A DNA stretch of 8,220 nt from Acidobacteriota bacterium (GTDB taxonomy: Bacteria > Acidobacteriota > Terriglobia > Terriglobales > Acidobacteriaceae), in the NCBI GenBank assembly GCA_003225655.1, contig QIAW01000048.1:1-8220 (forward strand), in the 5' to 3' direction. Of the stretch, positions 1 through 7,323 are shown in pieces. Positions within the stretch are counted from its first letter, which is position 1; each line of letters opens with the position of its first letter. Made by a program: the position numbers and the translations under genes. The notes under the pieces were generated by a model. The model was given only the letters and a program-made list of their open reading frames with translations. It was not told the DNA's origin and searched no databases.

Positions 1-127
1 TGACCAGCAGGAACTGGTCGATGATAGGCTCCTGCCCCACGATGATCTTGCCCAGCTCGGCACGGACGTGCGCCGCCAGCTTGCTCACCGATTCAATATT
101 GCTAACTGCGTTGCCGACTGCTTCCAT
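1..127 (-). CDS. MoxR-type AAA+ ATPase, N-terminal fragment (runs off the left edge)
   Basis: Only the first 42 codons are inside the window; the gene continues past base 1. The fragment begins MEAVGNAVSN and ends with IIVGQEPIIDQFLLV. This matches the stretch just ahead of the Walker A loop in MoxR ATPases, where an I-V-G-Q motif is followed by a hydrophobic helix. The ATP-binding motifs themselves are not visible. The start is the ATG at 125-127, supported by an AAGGAG ribosome binding site 8 bases upstream. The first 26 bases lie inside the 3' end of the DUF4350 gene, so translation is probably coupled. MoxR proteins are chaperone-like ATPases that typically work with DUF58 and von Willebrand A domain partners on envelope or redox-enzyme maturation. 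The family call is fairly sure because motif and neighbours agree; the substrate is unknown. Confidence 0.85.
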   Translation of the reverse strand, partial: MEAVGNAVSNIESVSKLAAHVRAELGKIIVGQEPIIDQFLLV

Positions 128-1265
128 CGGTCTTCTCCTTTTGAGTGCGCGGCGAAAGCCGTAGCACCCGCGTGTACTGCTGCAATGCCTGGACCAACTG
201 CACGGCTTCATCCTCGTTGAGCTCGTAATTGTTTATGGCGCGCTCACAATGATGCAGGGTCTCCAAAAAGCCGGGCTCGCGCCAGCCCATCTGCTCGCGA
301 ACGGCATGGTTCAGCTCTTTGGTGCTGGCGTTGCTGCCCAGTCCCACACGCTTGATGAGCAGATAACGAAAGCGCTGGTAAGCCACGCCAACCGCGGCCG
401 AAGCCGCATGCGCGCGCTGATAAAGTCCGCCGAGCGAATCCACAAATTCCAGGGGCGAGAGACGGGGTTGCGGCACAAGCGGCCGCACCGGCCCGCTGCG
501 CCGCGAGTAGGTAAAGAAAATTGCCAGCAGGCCAATTCCCAATTGTACGGTTCCCCAGATGAGAGGTGTAGCGGCAAAATATGATGTCAGGCCAGGACGT
601 TGGCCGTGAAAGTATTCGTCCCACAAGATCTGCTTGTTTTGCGATGGACCTACGGAACTTAGCAGTAGTTCCATGTTCCCTGCTTCTTTCAAGCCGGCAT
701 TGGTCAGCGGGGTCGGCCCCGCCCACCAGATCACGCGTCCTTTACCGTATTCATAGGAGACCACCACGGCGTGATCGTCATCGCCAAAGACGACGGGCGC
801 GGCGGTCTTCCTGGTATCCCAATAAGCTTCGGGTTTCATGGTGATCTGGGGGATCTCCCGGTTCAAGTTACTGGGAGCGGCGGCAGAGAATTTTTTCGCC
901 TCCTCTTCATACTCAAACTTGGCCGCATGGTCGGGAAGAAAAGAATTGGCCCAGTAACCGGTCGCAAGAACAATGCCCCCTTGCTGCACCCACGATGTAA
1001 GCGTTTCGCGTTCTCGCGAGGTGATGCGATCGATCGGATCTGACAACACCAGCACCGTGGCCGCCTGGCCGGGCGAAGGCAGCTTTTCCAGCGGCAATTC
1101 CCAGCGGGTGATGGAGTAGCCAAGCTCCTCGAGCAGAAGGTAGGCAGCCTTGGCCCCACGTGGGCCCGGCGCGTAGCTGGAAGGAAACGGGCTCGTATCC
1201 TCCTCGGGAGAAGCGCCCGCGACGATCAGGATTTTTTTGTCGCTGCGGCTGAAGGAGCCAGGCAT
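102..1265 (-). CDS. DUF4350 domain-containing membrane protein
   Basis: This 387-residue protein of unknown biochemical function belongs to the DUF4350 family that accompanies MoxR ATPases. Residues about 28-205 form the DUF4350 domain: it opens with SSYAPGPRGAKAAYLLLEEL, and a Rossmann-like strand VLVLSDP (71-77) is followed by the turn QQGGIVLATG (94-103). One clear transmembrane helix lies at about 233-253, followed by basic residues (YSRRSGPVRP). A soluble C-terminal helical region (about 270-370) begins SPLEFVDSLGGLYQRAHA, and is probably cytoplasmic. Relatives as I remember them usually carry an N-terminal membrane helix before the first domain. Here KKILIVAGASPEED runs straight into the domain, so that anchor seems lost. 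The ATG at 1263-1265 has GGAG 8 bases upstream. The gene overlaps the upstream DUF4129 gene by 40 bp and the downstream moxR by 26 bp. The family call is sound; the role is inferred only from context. Confidence 0.85.
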   Translation of the reverse strand: MPGSFSRSDKKILIVAGASPEEDTSPFPSSYAPGPRGAKAAYLLLEELGYSITRWELPLEKLPSPGQAATVLVLSDPIDRITSRERETLTSWVQQGGIVLATGYWANSFLPDHAAKFEYEEEAKKFSAAAPSNLNREIPQITMKPEAYWDTRKTAAPVVFGDDDHAVVVSYEYGKGRVIWWAGPTPLTNAGLKEAGNMELLLSSVGPSQNKQILWDEYFHGQRPGLTSYFAATPLIWGTVQLGIGLLAIFFTYSRRSGPVRPLVPQPRLSPLEFVDSLGGLYQRAHAASAAVGVAYQRFRYLLIKRVGLGSNASTKELNHAVREQMGWREPGFLETLHHCERAINNYELNEDEAVQLVQALQQYTRVLRLSPRTQKEKTDGSSRQRS

Positions 1266-2251
1266 CCGAGTTTCTCCAGTTGTTCAGTGACTTGATCAAA
1301 ATCGCGGGCGGTAGCCGCGGCATAGCCATACCAGGTAAGTTCAAAACGTTGCGTAAGATCGGCGAGCGATGGACGCTGAAAGTGATCTGCCGGCAACTGG
1401 CGCAGGTATTCCCGCGGCGTCAAGGTACGGTTGGGGGCCCAGCGCCCCAGTTCTTCCAAACGGAAGACCGCGGCCCAATAGGCGCAGCGTATGGCGCTGC
1501 GGTAATCGCCGCGACGGGCGTTTGCCAGCGCATCGGTCACCCATTCGCGTGAGCGCTTATGGAATTGCTCTCCCCCCGAGAGGTTCAAATCCAGGTTCTC
1601 ACGCGTGCGCGTAATCAACTTCCACAGCGCAAATGCCAGCGCCAGACAAACCGCAGTGATCATGGCCCAAACCAGGGTACGGCCCAACGAGGGAGAAAAG
1701 TTGACGTGTCCCACAGAGGGTTTTTTCAGGCTCGACCACCAGCGCGCGAATTTCTCAGCCTGGCGCTCAAGCCATGTGGAACCCTCAGCTATGCGAAATT
1801 CTTTGCGGCCCAGAATTTTTTGTAGCTTCTGCCGTGCATCACTTGAAGATGAAGCCTCTGAGCCAAATGCATCCGCCTCGGCTTGCAAAGCAACGATGCG
1901 GCGCTTCAGCGAGGCACGGTAAGAACCGTTGTGCGGATCTTTTAGCAACTGGTCGAGGTCATCTGCCAGCCGCGCCGTGGAAACTTCGTAGCTTGTTCCC
2001 TGATCGCTGACGGTCCATTTCTTGGGCAGTGAATCTCGCAATGCCCGCGCTTCTTCCGGGTGCTCCTGCATAGCGGTGACCGCCTGAGACAGGCGGTCTA
2101 GTTCAGCACGATAGGTATCAAGGCCGATTTTGCCGGCGTTATCTTGCGCACCCGTTTGGGCAACGAGGCCACCGGCGCCCGGCACAATGTGGATAGCGAG
2201 CCAACAAGCCCATAGAAAGCATCGAGTCGATTTGCGCAGGTGGCTCAACAT
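1226..2251 (-). CDS. DUF4129 domain-containing membrane protein
   Basis: This 341-residue protein has a likely N-terminal signal peptide (basic LRKSTR, hydrophobic core about 11-30, possible cleavage after VAQ near residue 32). An extracytoplasmic, charged and partly helical region follows (about 35-185). A single transmembrane helix lies at about 192-212 (LVWAMITAVCLALAFALW) and is followed by a basic stretch. The C-terminal DUF4129 domain (about 245-325) shows GDYRSAIRCAYWAAVFRLEE, LTPREYLRQL and LTQRFELTWYGY. That domain should be cytoplasmic. DUF4129 domains also occur at the C-terminus of transglutaminase-like membrane proteins and beside MoxR/DUF58 genes, but no enzymatic role is established. 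The ATG at 2249-2251 follows the stop of the upstream membrane gene by only 6 bases and has no strong ribosome binding site, which suggests translational coupling. The stop lies 40 bp inside the DUF4350 gene. Family confidence is high, function unknown. Confidence 0.85.
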   Translation of the reverse strand: MLSHLRKSTRCFLWACWLAIHIVPGAGGLVAQTGAQDNAGKIGLDTYRAELDRLSQAVTAMQEHPEEARALRDSLPKKWTVSDQGTSYEVSTARLADDLDQLLKDPHNGSYRASLKRRIVALQAEADAFGSEASSSSDARQKLQKILGRKEFRIAEGSTWLERQAEKFARWWSSLKKPSVGHVNFSPSLGRTLVWAMITAVCLALAFALWKLITRTRENLDLNLSGGEQFHKRSREWVTDALANARRGDYRSAIRCAYWAAVFRLEELGRWAPNRTLTPREYLRQLPADHFQRPSLADLTQRFELTWYGYAAATARDFDQVTEQLEKLGCLAPSAAATKKS

Positions 2252-2257
2252 GCTGAC

Positions 2258-3139
2258 TCACGCAGAAGGAGGTACGGCAGGACCGCCAGCCATTGCCGCA
2301 GCCGATGACATGGCATTGCGATCAATGGCTGCCATCATGAACTGCATATCGAGAGCCTCTTTGCGCACTCGCTCATCGTAGTATGCGATGGAAAACGCGA
2401 TGGTAAGCAGCGGTCTTACAACGCATCCGACAACGAACTCGCCTAAATCGCTCAAAGCGTTGAGCCAAAGCGGTACCTGCCCGTGCCGTGACAGCGCCTC
2501 CGCAAGCAGGATTGCAGGGATGGTGATGAGACCGGATGCGGCGATCTGGATAGCAAAAAACAGCACCCAAATCAGGAAAATCCGACCGAGATCGTCTTTA
2601 ACGAGATTGTAGCTACGTTTAATGGATTCGACCGGATCTCGTCCTTCCAAAACTGTGACCGGAACGGCGAGTGCACTGTACAAAACGATGAGCACAGGCA
2701 ACACGATCGCTCCTACCAGCAGCGCCAGCAATCCGACGAAGGTGCCTGCGATTCCGCCTATAAAAACCAGCAGAACCACCCCAAGGATGCTCCAAAAGCG
2801 GCCTTTGATGAATGAATAAGCCTGGCTGATGGTAGTCGGGCGATCCAGATATACCTGGGAGACGGCGTAGACTGTCGCAGCCTGGCCCACCGCATAGGTC
2901 ACCATAATGGTAGCGAAATACACCGGCAGATAAACCACGAAGCCGAGGGCCGCAATGGGAGCAGCGGCCGGCGAGGAAGCAGCAGCATGAAGAATGACGT
3001 GCAATCCAAAATTGACGGCGAGAATCGCAAGCTGCGGAAAAACGAAGATCCCCACGAAAAGCTTGAAGTGGTCGCGGTAAATGCTGAATGTCCGATCCAG
3101 CATTTCGCCGATGCTCAATGGACGTAAGAGAAGCGCCAT
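2258..3139 (-). CDS. Polytopic membrane protein, GPDPase_memb/DUF975-like
   Basis: This 293-residue integral membrane protein has about six hydrophobic segments: roughly 26-50, 62-95 (probably one long or two helices), 117-158 (two helices), 185-212 and 232-254. The N-terminus LRPLSIGEMLDRTFSIYRDH and the later elements VTVLEGRDPVESIKRSYNLV (161-180) and AYYDERVRKEALD (252-264) are hallmarks of the family annotated as the glycerophosphoryl diester phosphodiesterase membrane domain or its uncharacterised relatives. No phosphodiesterase catalytic domain is present, so enzyme activity should not be assumed. The C-terminal 30 residues are Ala/Pro-rich and probably disordered. It is the first gene of the minus-strand operon, and its TGA is 6 bp before the DUF4129 start. 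The ATG at 3137-3139 has only a modest Shine-Dalgarno-like stretch (GGCAGGCAACAGGAA) upstream. A role beside the MoxR system, for example as a membrane scaffold, is inference. Confidence 0.8.
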   Translation of the reverse strand: MALLLRPLSIGEMLDRTFSIYRDHFKLFVGIFVFPQLAILAVNFGLHVILHAAASSPAAAPIAALGFVVYLPVYFATIMVTYAVGQAATVYAVSQVYLDRPTTISQAYSFIKGRFWSILGVVLLVFIGGIAGTFVGLLALLVGAIVLPVLIVLYSALAVPVTVLEGRDPVESIKRSYNLVKDDLGRIFLIWVLFFAIQIAASGLITIPAILLAEALSRHGQVPLWLNALSDLGEFVVGCVVRPLLTIAFSIAYYDERVRKEALDMQFMMAAIDRNAMSSAAAMAGGPAVPPSA

Positions 3140-3281
3140 TTCCTGTTGCCTGCCGATCAGGTTGCCTGACGGGCAGCGGATCTTTCATAGCAGCCCGAAA
3201 AAACCTTGTATTTGGGATTGTACTAGCTGTTCCTAAAACTGTACCATGTGGCCGAGACCGAAAAACATGATTCCCCACACC
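3140..3281. promoter_or_regulatory. Divergent intergenic region between the membrane operon and the ybjQ-like gene
   Basis: Two transcription units point away from each other here, so both promoters should lie in this stretch. On the minus strand a TACAAT hexamer (plus-strand 3217-3222) is a good match to a bacterial -10 box and sits about 80 bases before the membrane-protein start. The bases where a -35 box would be expected (around 3240-3246) match poorly. On the plus strand, TTGGGA (3212-3217) with TAAAAC (3234-3239) at 16-base spacing is a weak candidate pair that would leave a very short leader. No convincing operator or riboswitch is visible. The boxes are guesses from consensus only; the presence of promoters is inferred from gene orientation. 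Confidence 0.4.
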
Positions 3282-3602
3282 ATGACAACCACGACATTTG
3301 AACTGGAGGGCCATGCGGTAACCCGCAACCTGGGAGTGGTACGCGGAATTATTGTCCGCTCGCGCTCGGTGATAGGCACTCTTGGCGCCAGCCTACAGAC
3401 TCTGATCGGCGGAAACATCACTTTGCTGACCGAGTTGTGTGAAAAAACCCGCAACGACGCCTATGACCTCATGATCCAGCACGCCGCCCAGATGGGCGCC
3501 AACGCCATTGTGGGTATACGCTACGATGCCACCGAAGTCATGCAGGGCGTAACCGAGGTCCTGTGTTATGGCACTGCACTGGTGGTTGAGCCGAAGAAGT
3601 AA
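3282..3602 (+). CDS. YbjQ family (UPF0145) putative heavy-metal-binding protein
   Basis: This small cytoplasmic protein, 106 residues from the chosen start, matches the YbjQ/UPF0145 family, which forms pentamers and is annotated as heavy-metal-binding without firm biochemical proof. Family features visible are the opening MTTTTFELEGHAVTRNLG, the strand VVRGIIVRSRS, the central IGGNITLLTELCEKTRNDAY, and the conserved QMGANAIVGIRYD followed by VLCYGTALVV near the end. Cysteines occur in TELCEK and EVLCYG. I chose the ATG at 3282 because the family usually starts just before this first strand and is about 105-110 residues long. In-frame ATGs at 3246 and 3267 would add 12 or 5 residues, and none of the three has a clear ribosome binding site. 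It is followed by about 200 bp without a gene, so it is probably a single-gene unit. The family call is strong; the metal role is only annotation tradition. Confidence 0.88.
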   Translation: MTTTTFELEGHAVTRNLGVVRGIIVRSRSVIGTLGASLQTLIGGNITLLTELCEKTRNDAYDLMIQHAAQMGANAIVGIRYDATEVMQGVTEVLCYGTALVVEPKK

Positions 3603-3809
3603 GTGAGAAATGTTGCTCAGAATTGCCCAGAAGCTGGGGCTACGGCTCTAGCATTCTTATAAGCATCGATCCACAAATTGCGACCAATCTACTGGAAAGT
3701 CCTTACCCAATTTAATTTTTTTGCCTGCAAGTTTCGCCTGCCCTACCGTTCTTCCAATGCAGGAACTCTGGATACTCGAACAGTGTCTATTGATGCAGGG
3801 GGGGAAGAG
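3603..3809 (+). other. Non-coding leader between the ybjQ-like gene and the DUF4139 gene
   Basis: This 207-base stretch has no convincing gene. An open frame does extend through its downstream part into the next gene, but it would need a TTG start and lacks a ribosome binding site. A small perfect hairpin, CCCAG-AAG-CTGGG (3626-3638), lies 24 bases after the ybjQ-like stop. It has no following T-run, so it is at best a weak terminator. TATAAG at 3658-3663 and TTTAAT at 3711-3716, in a locally AT-rich patch, are possible -10 boxes without good -35 partners. The stretch ends in a run of seven G residues (3798-3804) that merges with the ribosome binding site of the next gene. The promoter of the DUF4139 gene probably lies here, but I cannot place it. 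Confidence 0.35.
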
Positions 3810-5375
3810 ATGAAAAGCAGGCATGTCTTTGCATGGGTCGGTGTTGCCAGCCTCACGGCAATCGCATTCGCCGCTACCCAGATCGCGCGATTTGCCGGCG
3901 ATGCCGAGCAAGCGGGCGGGAGCGAACTTGCGCTCACAATCTACAACCAGAACTTTGCTGTCGTGCGGCAACCGATTCCGCTGGATTTGCAGCTAGGGAA
4001 CAACCAGGTACATTTTTCCGATACCACCGCGCACGTGGAACCAGACTCGGTGATGCTGCGCGATCCTTCCGGCGCTTATAAGCTCCATATCCTGGAGCAG
4101 AACTACCGCAATGACCCACTTTCAGAGCCCTTGCTGCTGGCGCTCAATGAAGGCAAGGTCCTCGATTTCCAGGTGCAGCGCGATGGCAAGACGGAAATCG
4201 CGAAGGGCAAGATTATTCGCAGCGGATACGTTGCGCATACCACGGCTTTTCAGAGCTACAACTACCAGTACTATCAGCAGCAAATGGCATATGCCAATAC
4301 GGCCGCGGGAAGCGGCGAACCTATCATCGAGATCAATGGGCAATTGCAATTTGGCTTGCCGGGAAAACCAATCTTCCCCAGCCTGGGGGACGACACCATC
4401 ATGAAGCCCACGCTTGACTGGTTGTTACGCTCTGACAAAGCCGGCAAAACCACCGGCGAACTCAGTTACGTTACTGGAGGCATGAACTGGCAGGCCGACT
4501 ACAACGTCGTGGCCCCGCCCAAGGGAGACATTCTCGATGTGGTGGGCTGGGTCACCATGGATAACGAGAGCGGGAAAACCTTCGAGCATGCCAAGATCAA
4601 ATTGATGGCCGGTGAGGTCAACAAAATACAACCGGGATACGCGGGCGGCGTTGCTGCAGGATATATGTTGGCAGACGCGAGAGCTGAGGAGCCCCAACGA
4701 GTGAAAGAAAAGGCCTTCGACGAATATCACCTCTACACCCTGCCACGGCTGGTCACGCTGCGCGACCGCGAGAGCAAGCAGGTTGAGTTCATCCGCGCTG
4801 CCGGGGTGGAGTCGCACCGCATCTACGTCTATGATGGGGCCAAGATCGATCTCGATCGCTACCAATACTACAACCTCGAGCAATTGCGCACCGACCAGAG
4901 CTACGGCACCGAGATGAATACTGACATCTGGGTCATGCAGGAGATCGTGAACTCGAAATCAAACAACCTCGGCATGCCCCTGCCCAAGGGCCGCGTCCGC
5001 TTTTATCGCCGCGATGAAGATGGGCAACTGGAATTTACCGGCGAAAACATCATCTCCCACACGCCGGAAGACGAGACGCTGCGCATCTTTACCGGAAATG
5101 CGTTTGATCTTAAAGGCGAGCGCCGGCAAATGGAGTACGGACGCGACGACAATAAGCACTGGATTGACGAATCATTCGAGATCCATGTGCGCAATCACAA
5201 GAAAGAAGCCGCCGATGTGCGAGTGGTCGAGCATTTTTATCGCTGCAAGAATTGGGATTTAACAAAACAATCAGATTCGTTCAACAAGACCGATTCACAA
5301 ACGGGCGAGTTTCGCGTGCATATCCCGGCGGATGGAGAAAAGATCATTACGTACACGGTGCATTACACGTGGTAG
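3810..5375 (+). CDS. DUF4139 domain-containing protein, exported or membrane-anchored
   Basis: This 521-residue protein belongs to the DUF4139 family, whose function is unknown. The N-terminus MKSRHVFAWVGVASLTAIAF followed by AATQIARFAG looks like a signal peptide or signal anchor. The mature part opens with ELALTIYNQNFAVVRQPIPL (39-58), the typical first strand and 'no-see-um' pattern of these beta-rich proteins. DUF4139 covers roughly 210-521: GELSYVTGGMNWQADYNVV (216-234), WVTMDNESGKTFEHAKIKLMAG (247-268, split here only for description), LPKGRVRFYRRDEDG (391-405), and a last strand IITYTVHYTW ending the protein. A Tyr/Gln-rich patch sits at 149-161. The ATG at 3810 is chosen because GGGGAAGAG directly precedes it and it begins the signal sequence; the frame is open 132 bases further upstream but without a credible start. 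A stand-alone gene or one co-transcribed with the next ORF 40 bp downstream. The family is clear; the role is not. Confidence 0.87.
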   Translation: MKSRHVFAWVGVASLTAIAFAATQIARFAGDAEQAGGSELALTIYNQNFAVVRQPIPLDLQLGNNQVHFSDTTAHVEPDSVMLRDPSGAYKLHILEQNYRNDPLSEPLLLALNEGKVLDFQVQRDGKTEIAKGKIIRSGYVAHTTAFQSYNYQYYQQQMAYANTAAGSGEPIIEINGQLQFGLPGKPIFPSLGDDTIMKPTLDWLLRSDKAGKTTGELSYVTGGMNWQADYNVVAPPKGDILDVVGWVTMDNESGKTFEHAKIKLMAGEVNKIQPGYAGGVAAGYMLADARAEEPQRVKEKAFDEYHLYTLPRLVTLRDRESKQVEFIRAAGVESHRIYVYDGAKIDLDRYQYYNLEQLRTDQSYGTEMNTDIWVMQEIVNSKSNNLGMPLPKGRVRFYRRDEDGQLEFTGENIISHTPEDETLRIFTGNAFDLKGERRQMEYGRDDNKHWIDESFEIHVRNHKKEAADVRVVEHFYRCKNWDLTKQSDSFNKTDSQTGEFRVHIPADGEKIITYTVHYTW

Positions 5376-5415
5376 TTGAAGGCGAACCCTGAGTCTCGAC
5401 AGTTAAAGATTCTTT

Positions 5416-6081
5416 ATGTTGCTTCTTCTCAAGACTATTGGACGGCATATCACAGCGAACCGCAGCTGTAAGTTTGGAGTTGCGCTGCTTCTGGTCGCAG
5501 TGTTGATTCCGGCGGGGATTTACGGTTATTTCAAATCCATTGTCTGGTGTCCAGTACGTCGACCGATATCACTCCGCCCAGGCAAAATCGAGCAGACATT
5601 CAAAATCAATTACACAGCACGGTACTTTGCCGATATCGAGTTTCAGACTGGGGCCATATCCCAGGAGGCCGTGCAGTGTTTGACCGGTGTGACGGGTTTT
5701 TCGCCTGAACCGAAATGTACTGAGAAGCCCATCTTGAGCTTTAGTTGGCGTCTGCTGCGCGACGACAAAGCAGTCTTGTCTGGCCGGTATGGACAGAATA
5801 GCGGAGGTAGCATGTCGGCTTCCACAGTCGGAGCAGGTTTCGCGTACTTCGACGCAAACCGCGGTGATAAGTACACTTTGGTTGTCGATGTAGACTCCGA
5901 TGCAAGCAGACTCGATATAACAAGGCCCACTCTCTACGTCGAAGCCAATTCAGTTAACCTCGAATTTGCCATGCTGCTGGAAGGACTTTCGCGTGTTTCA
6001 GCAGTTGTGTTAGGGTTCATCGGTCTGGTTTGTCTCTTATTGGGAATCGGGCAGCAACGTCTTGCTGGGGCGCTCGACTGA
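5416..6081 (+). CDS. Hypothetical protein with a transmembrane helix at each end
   Basis: I do not recognise this 221-residue protein. It has a basic N-terminus, a first transmembrane helix at about 19-37 (FGVALLLVAVLIPAGIYGYF) and a second at about 191-211 (VSAVVLGFIGLVCLLLGIG). The roughly 150 residues between them are polar and strand-rich (FKINYTARYFADIEFQTG, KYTLVVDVD, RPTLYVEANSVNLEF), so an extracytoplasmic beta-sandwich held by two anchors is likely. Cys45, Cys88 and Cys101 lie in the putative outer part and could form a disulfide. The ATG at 5416 has no good ribosome binding site; it lies 40 bp after the DUF4139 stop, so coupling to that gene is possible. Its base and codon use looks somewhat more AT-rich than its neighbours by eye. 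It converges with argJ, with 27 bp between the stops. That it is a real gene rests on its long open frame and coherent membrane topology. Confidence 0.7.
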   Translation: MLLLLKTIGRHITANRSCKFGVALLLVAVLIPAGIYGYFKSIVWCPVRRPISLRPGKIEQTFKINYTARYFADIEFQTGAISQEAVQCLTGVTGFSPEPKCTEKPILSFSWRLLRDDKAVLSGRYGQNSGGSMSASTVGAGFAYFDANRGDKYTLVVDVDSDASRLDITRPTLYVEANSVNLEFAMLLEGLSRVSAVVLGFIGLVCLLLGIGQQRLAGALD

Positions 6082-6082
6082 A

Positions 6083-6098
6083 CGGTTACTAATAACCG
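6083..6098. repeat. Short perfect inverted repeat between convergent genes
   Basis: CGGTTA-CTAA-TAACCG forms a perfect 6-bp stem with a 4-base loop in the 27-bp gap between two convergent stop codons. The position suits a bidirectional terminator, but the stem is short and no T-run follows on either strand. It may be a weak termination aid or chance. Confidence 0.3.
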
Positions 6099-6108
6099 GC
6101 AGACAGCA

Positions 6109-7323
6109 CTACGTCGTGTAATCGGCGTTGATGTGAACGTACTCGGCGGTGAGATCGCAGGTGAGGAATTCGGAGCTGCTTTTGCCGCGTCCGAGCTGGA
6201 TGGTAATTTCATACTGCGGCTGCGACAGATAAAGGTGGGCTGATTTTTCATCAAAACTGACCGCCTCGCCCTTGCGGCAAACCTGCTGTTTGCCGAAGAA
6301 AATATCGACGCGCGCCGGGTCGAGCGGCACCCCGCTTCGGCCAATGGCGGCCAGAATGCGTCCCCAGTTTGGGTCGGCTCCGGCCCAGGCCGTCTTCACC
6401 AGCAAGGAATGCGCGATGGTCCGCGCCACCTGGTCGGCTTCCTCGCGGCTGCGCGCCTGCTGCACCAATAAACGCACGACATGCTTCACGCCTTCGCCAT
6501 CGCCTACGATCTGCTCCGCCAGCGAGCGGCAGACTGCGGCGAGCGACTCGGCAAACTTCGAGCGCACCCCTTCCGACTGCAATTTCAGACCGCTGTTGCC
6601 GCTGGCCAGAAGCAGCACGGTATCGTTGGTAGAAGTATCTCCGTCAATGGAGATGCAATTCAAAGTTAGATCCACCGCCGCGCGGAGGTGACCCTGCAAA
6701 GCCGCCGGCGATGCCTCTGCATCGGTAAAGAGATATACCAGCATCGTCGCCATTTGGGGGTGGATCATGCCCGCACCTTTGGCAATTCCCAGAATGGAAA
6801 TCGTCTTGTTACCAACCTTCAACTGGGCTGATGTGAGTTTAGGACGCAAGTCTGTGGTGATGATGGCGCCGGCAAAGGCGCGGGCGGCAGCCTCGGTGGC
6901 TTCAGCCTGGGCTATCAGTTGGGGAAGGCGCGCCAGGATCTTGTCTGCCTGCAGAGGCACACCGATGATCCCGGTAGAGGATGGGAAAACCTGCCGTCCA
7001 GACATTCCCAGGCCATCGCCCACCGCGGCGCAAATCTGCCGGCAGGCGATGTGGCCGGCTTTTCCTGTGGCGCAGTTGGCATTGCCGGAATTGACCAGCA
7101 GGGCGCGCATGCGTCCGTGCGATCGGGCCAGATGGTCGCGGCCGACCTGGACCGGAGCGGCAGCCACGCGGTTGGTCGTAAACAGGGCGGCGGCCGATGC
7201 ACCTTCAGCAGCGATTGCCAGGGCGAGATCGGGTTTGCCGCTGGCCTTGATGCCCGCAGTGGCAGCGGAAAAAGAAAATCCGCGCGGAAGATGCAGTTGT
7301 TGTTTTTCGTGGTCTTGGTTCAT
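6109..7323 (-). CDS. argJ: Glutamate N-acetyltransferase / ornithine acetyltransferase ArgJ
   Basis: ArgJ moves the acetyl group from N-acetylornithine to glutamate, giving ornithine and N-acetylglutamate in the cyclic arginine pathway in the cytoplasm. Some forms also use acetyl-CoA. The 404-residue length is normal. Motifs visible are GFSFSAATAGIK (15-26), the oxyanion-hole TGIIG (117-121), the self-cleavage site KGAGMIHPQMATML (182-195) with Thr193 as the expected nucleophile and new N-terminus of the beta chain, SIDGDTSTND (225-234), GDGEG (274-278), GADPNWGRI (315-323), and the C-terminal YVHINADYTT. All expected catalytic elements are present, so the enzyme should be active. Whether it is mono- or bifunctional cannot be told from sequence alone. 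The ATG at 7321-7323 overlaps the stop of the upstream acetyltransferase in an ATGA, so translation is coupled. It is the last gene of the visible argH-GNAT-argJ operon. Confidence 0.97.
   Translation of the reverse strand: MNQDHEKQQLHLPRGFSFSAATAGIKASGKPDLALAIAAEGASAAALFTTNRVAAAPVQVGRDHLARSHGRMRALLVNSGNANCATGKAGHIACRQICAAVGDGLGMSGRQVFPSSTGIIGVPLQADKILARLPQLIAQAEATEAAARAFAGAIITTDLRPKLTSAQLKVGNKTISILGIAKGAGMIHPQMATMLVYLFTDAEASPAALQGHLRAAVDLTLNCISIDGDTSTNDTVLLLASGNSGLKLQSEGVRSKFAESLAAVCRSLAEQIVGDGEGVKHVVRLLVQQARSREEADQVARTIAHSLLVKTAWAGADPNWGRILAAIGRSGVPLDPARVDIFFGKQQVCRKGEAVSFDEKSAHLYLSQPQYEITIQLGRGKSSSEFLTCDLTAEYVHINADYTT

Noticed and set aside
2619..3314. Minus-strand 231-codon frame overlapping the polytopic membrane gene
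   Set aside because: It is rich in Arg, Gly, His and Ser with no coherent domain, while the overlapping frame gives clean membrane helices and family motifs. It is a shadow frame.
3626..3638. CCCAG-AAG-CTGGG hairpin as terminator of the ybjQ-like gene
   Set aside because: The stem is only 5 bp with a 3-base loop and no T-run follows; not enough for a terminator call.
3678..3809. Upstream 44-codon extension of the DUF4139 reading frame
   Set aside because: It would need a TTG start without a ribosome binding site and would put 44 non-signal residues before a good signal sequence. The ATG at 3810 has GGGGAAGAG directly before it.
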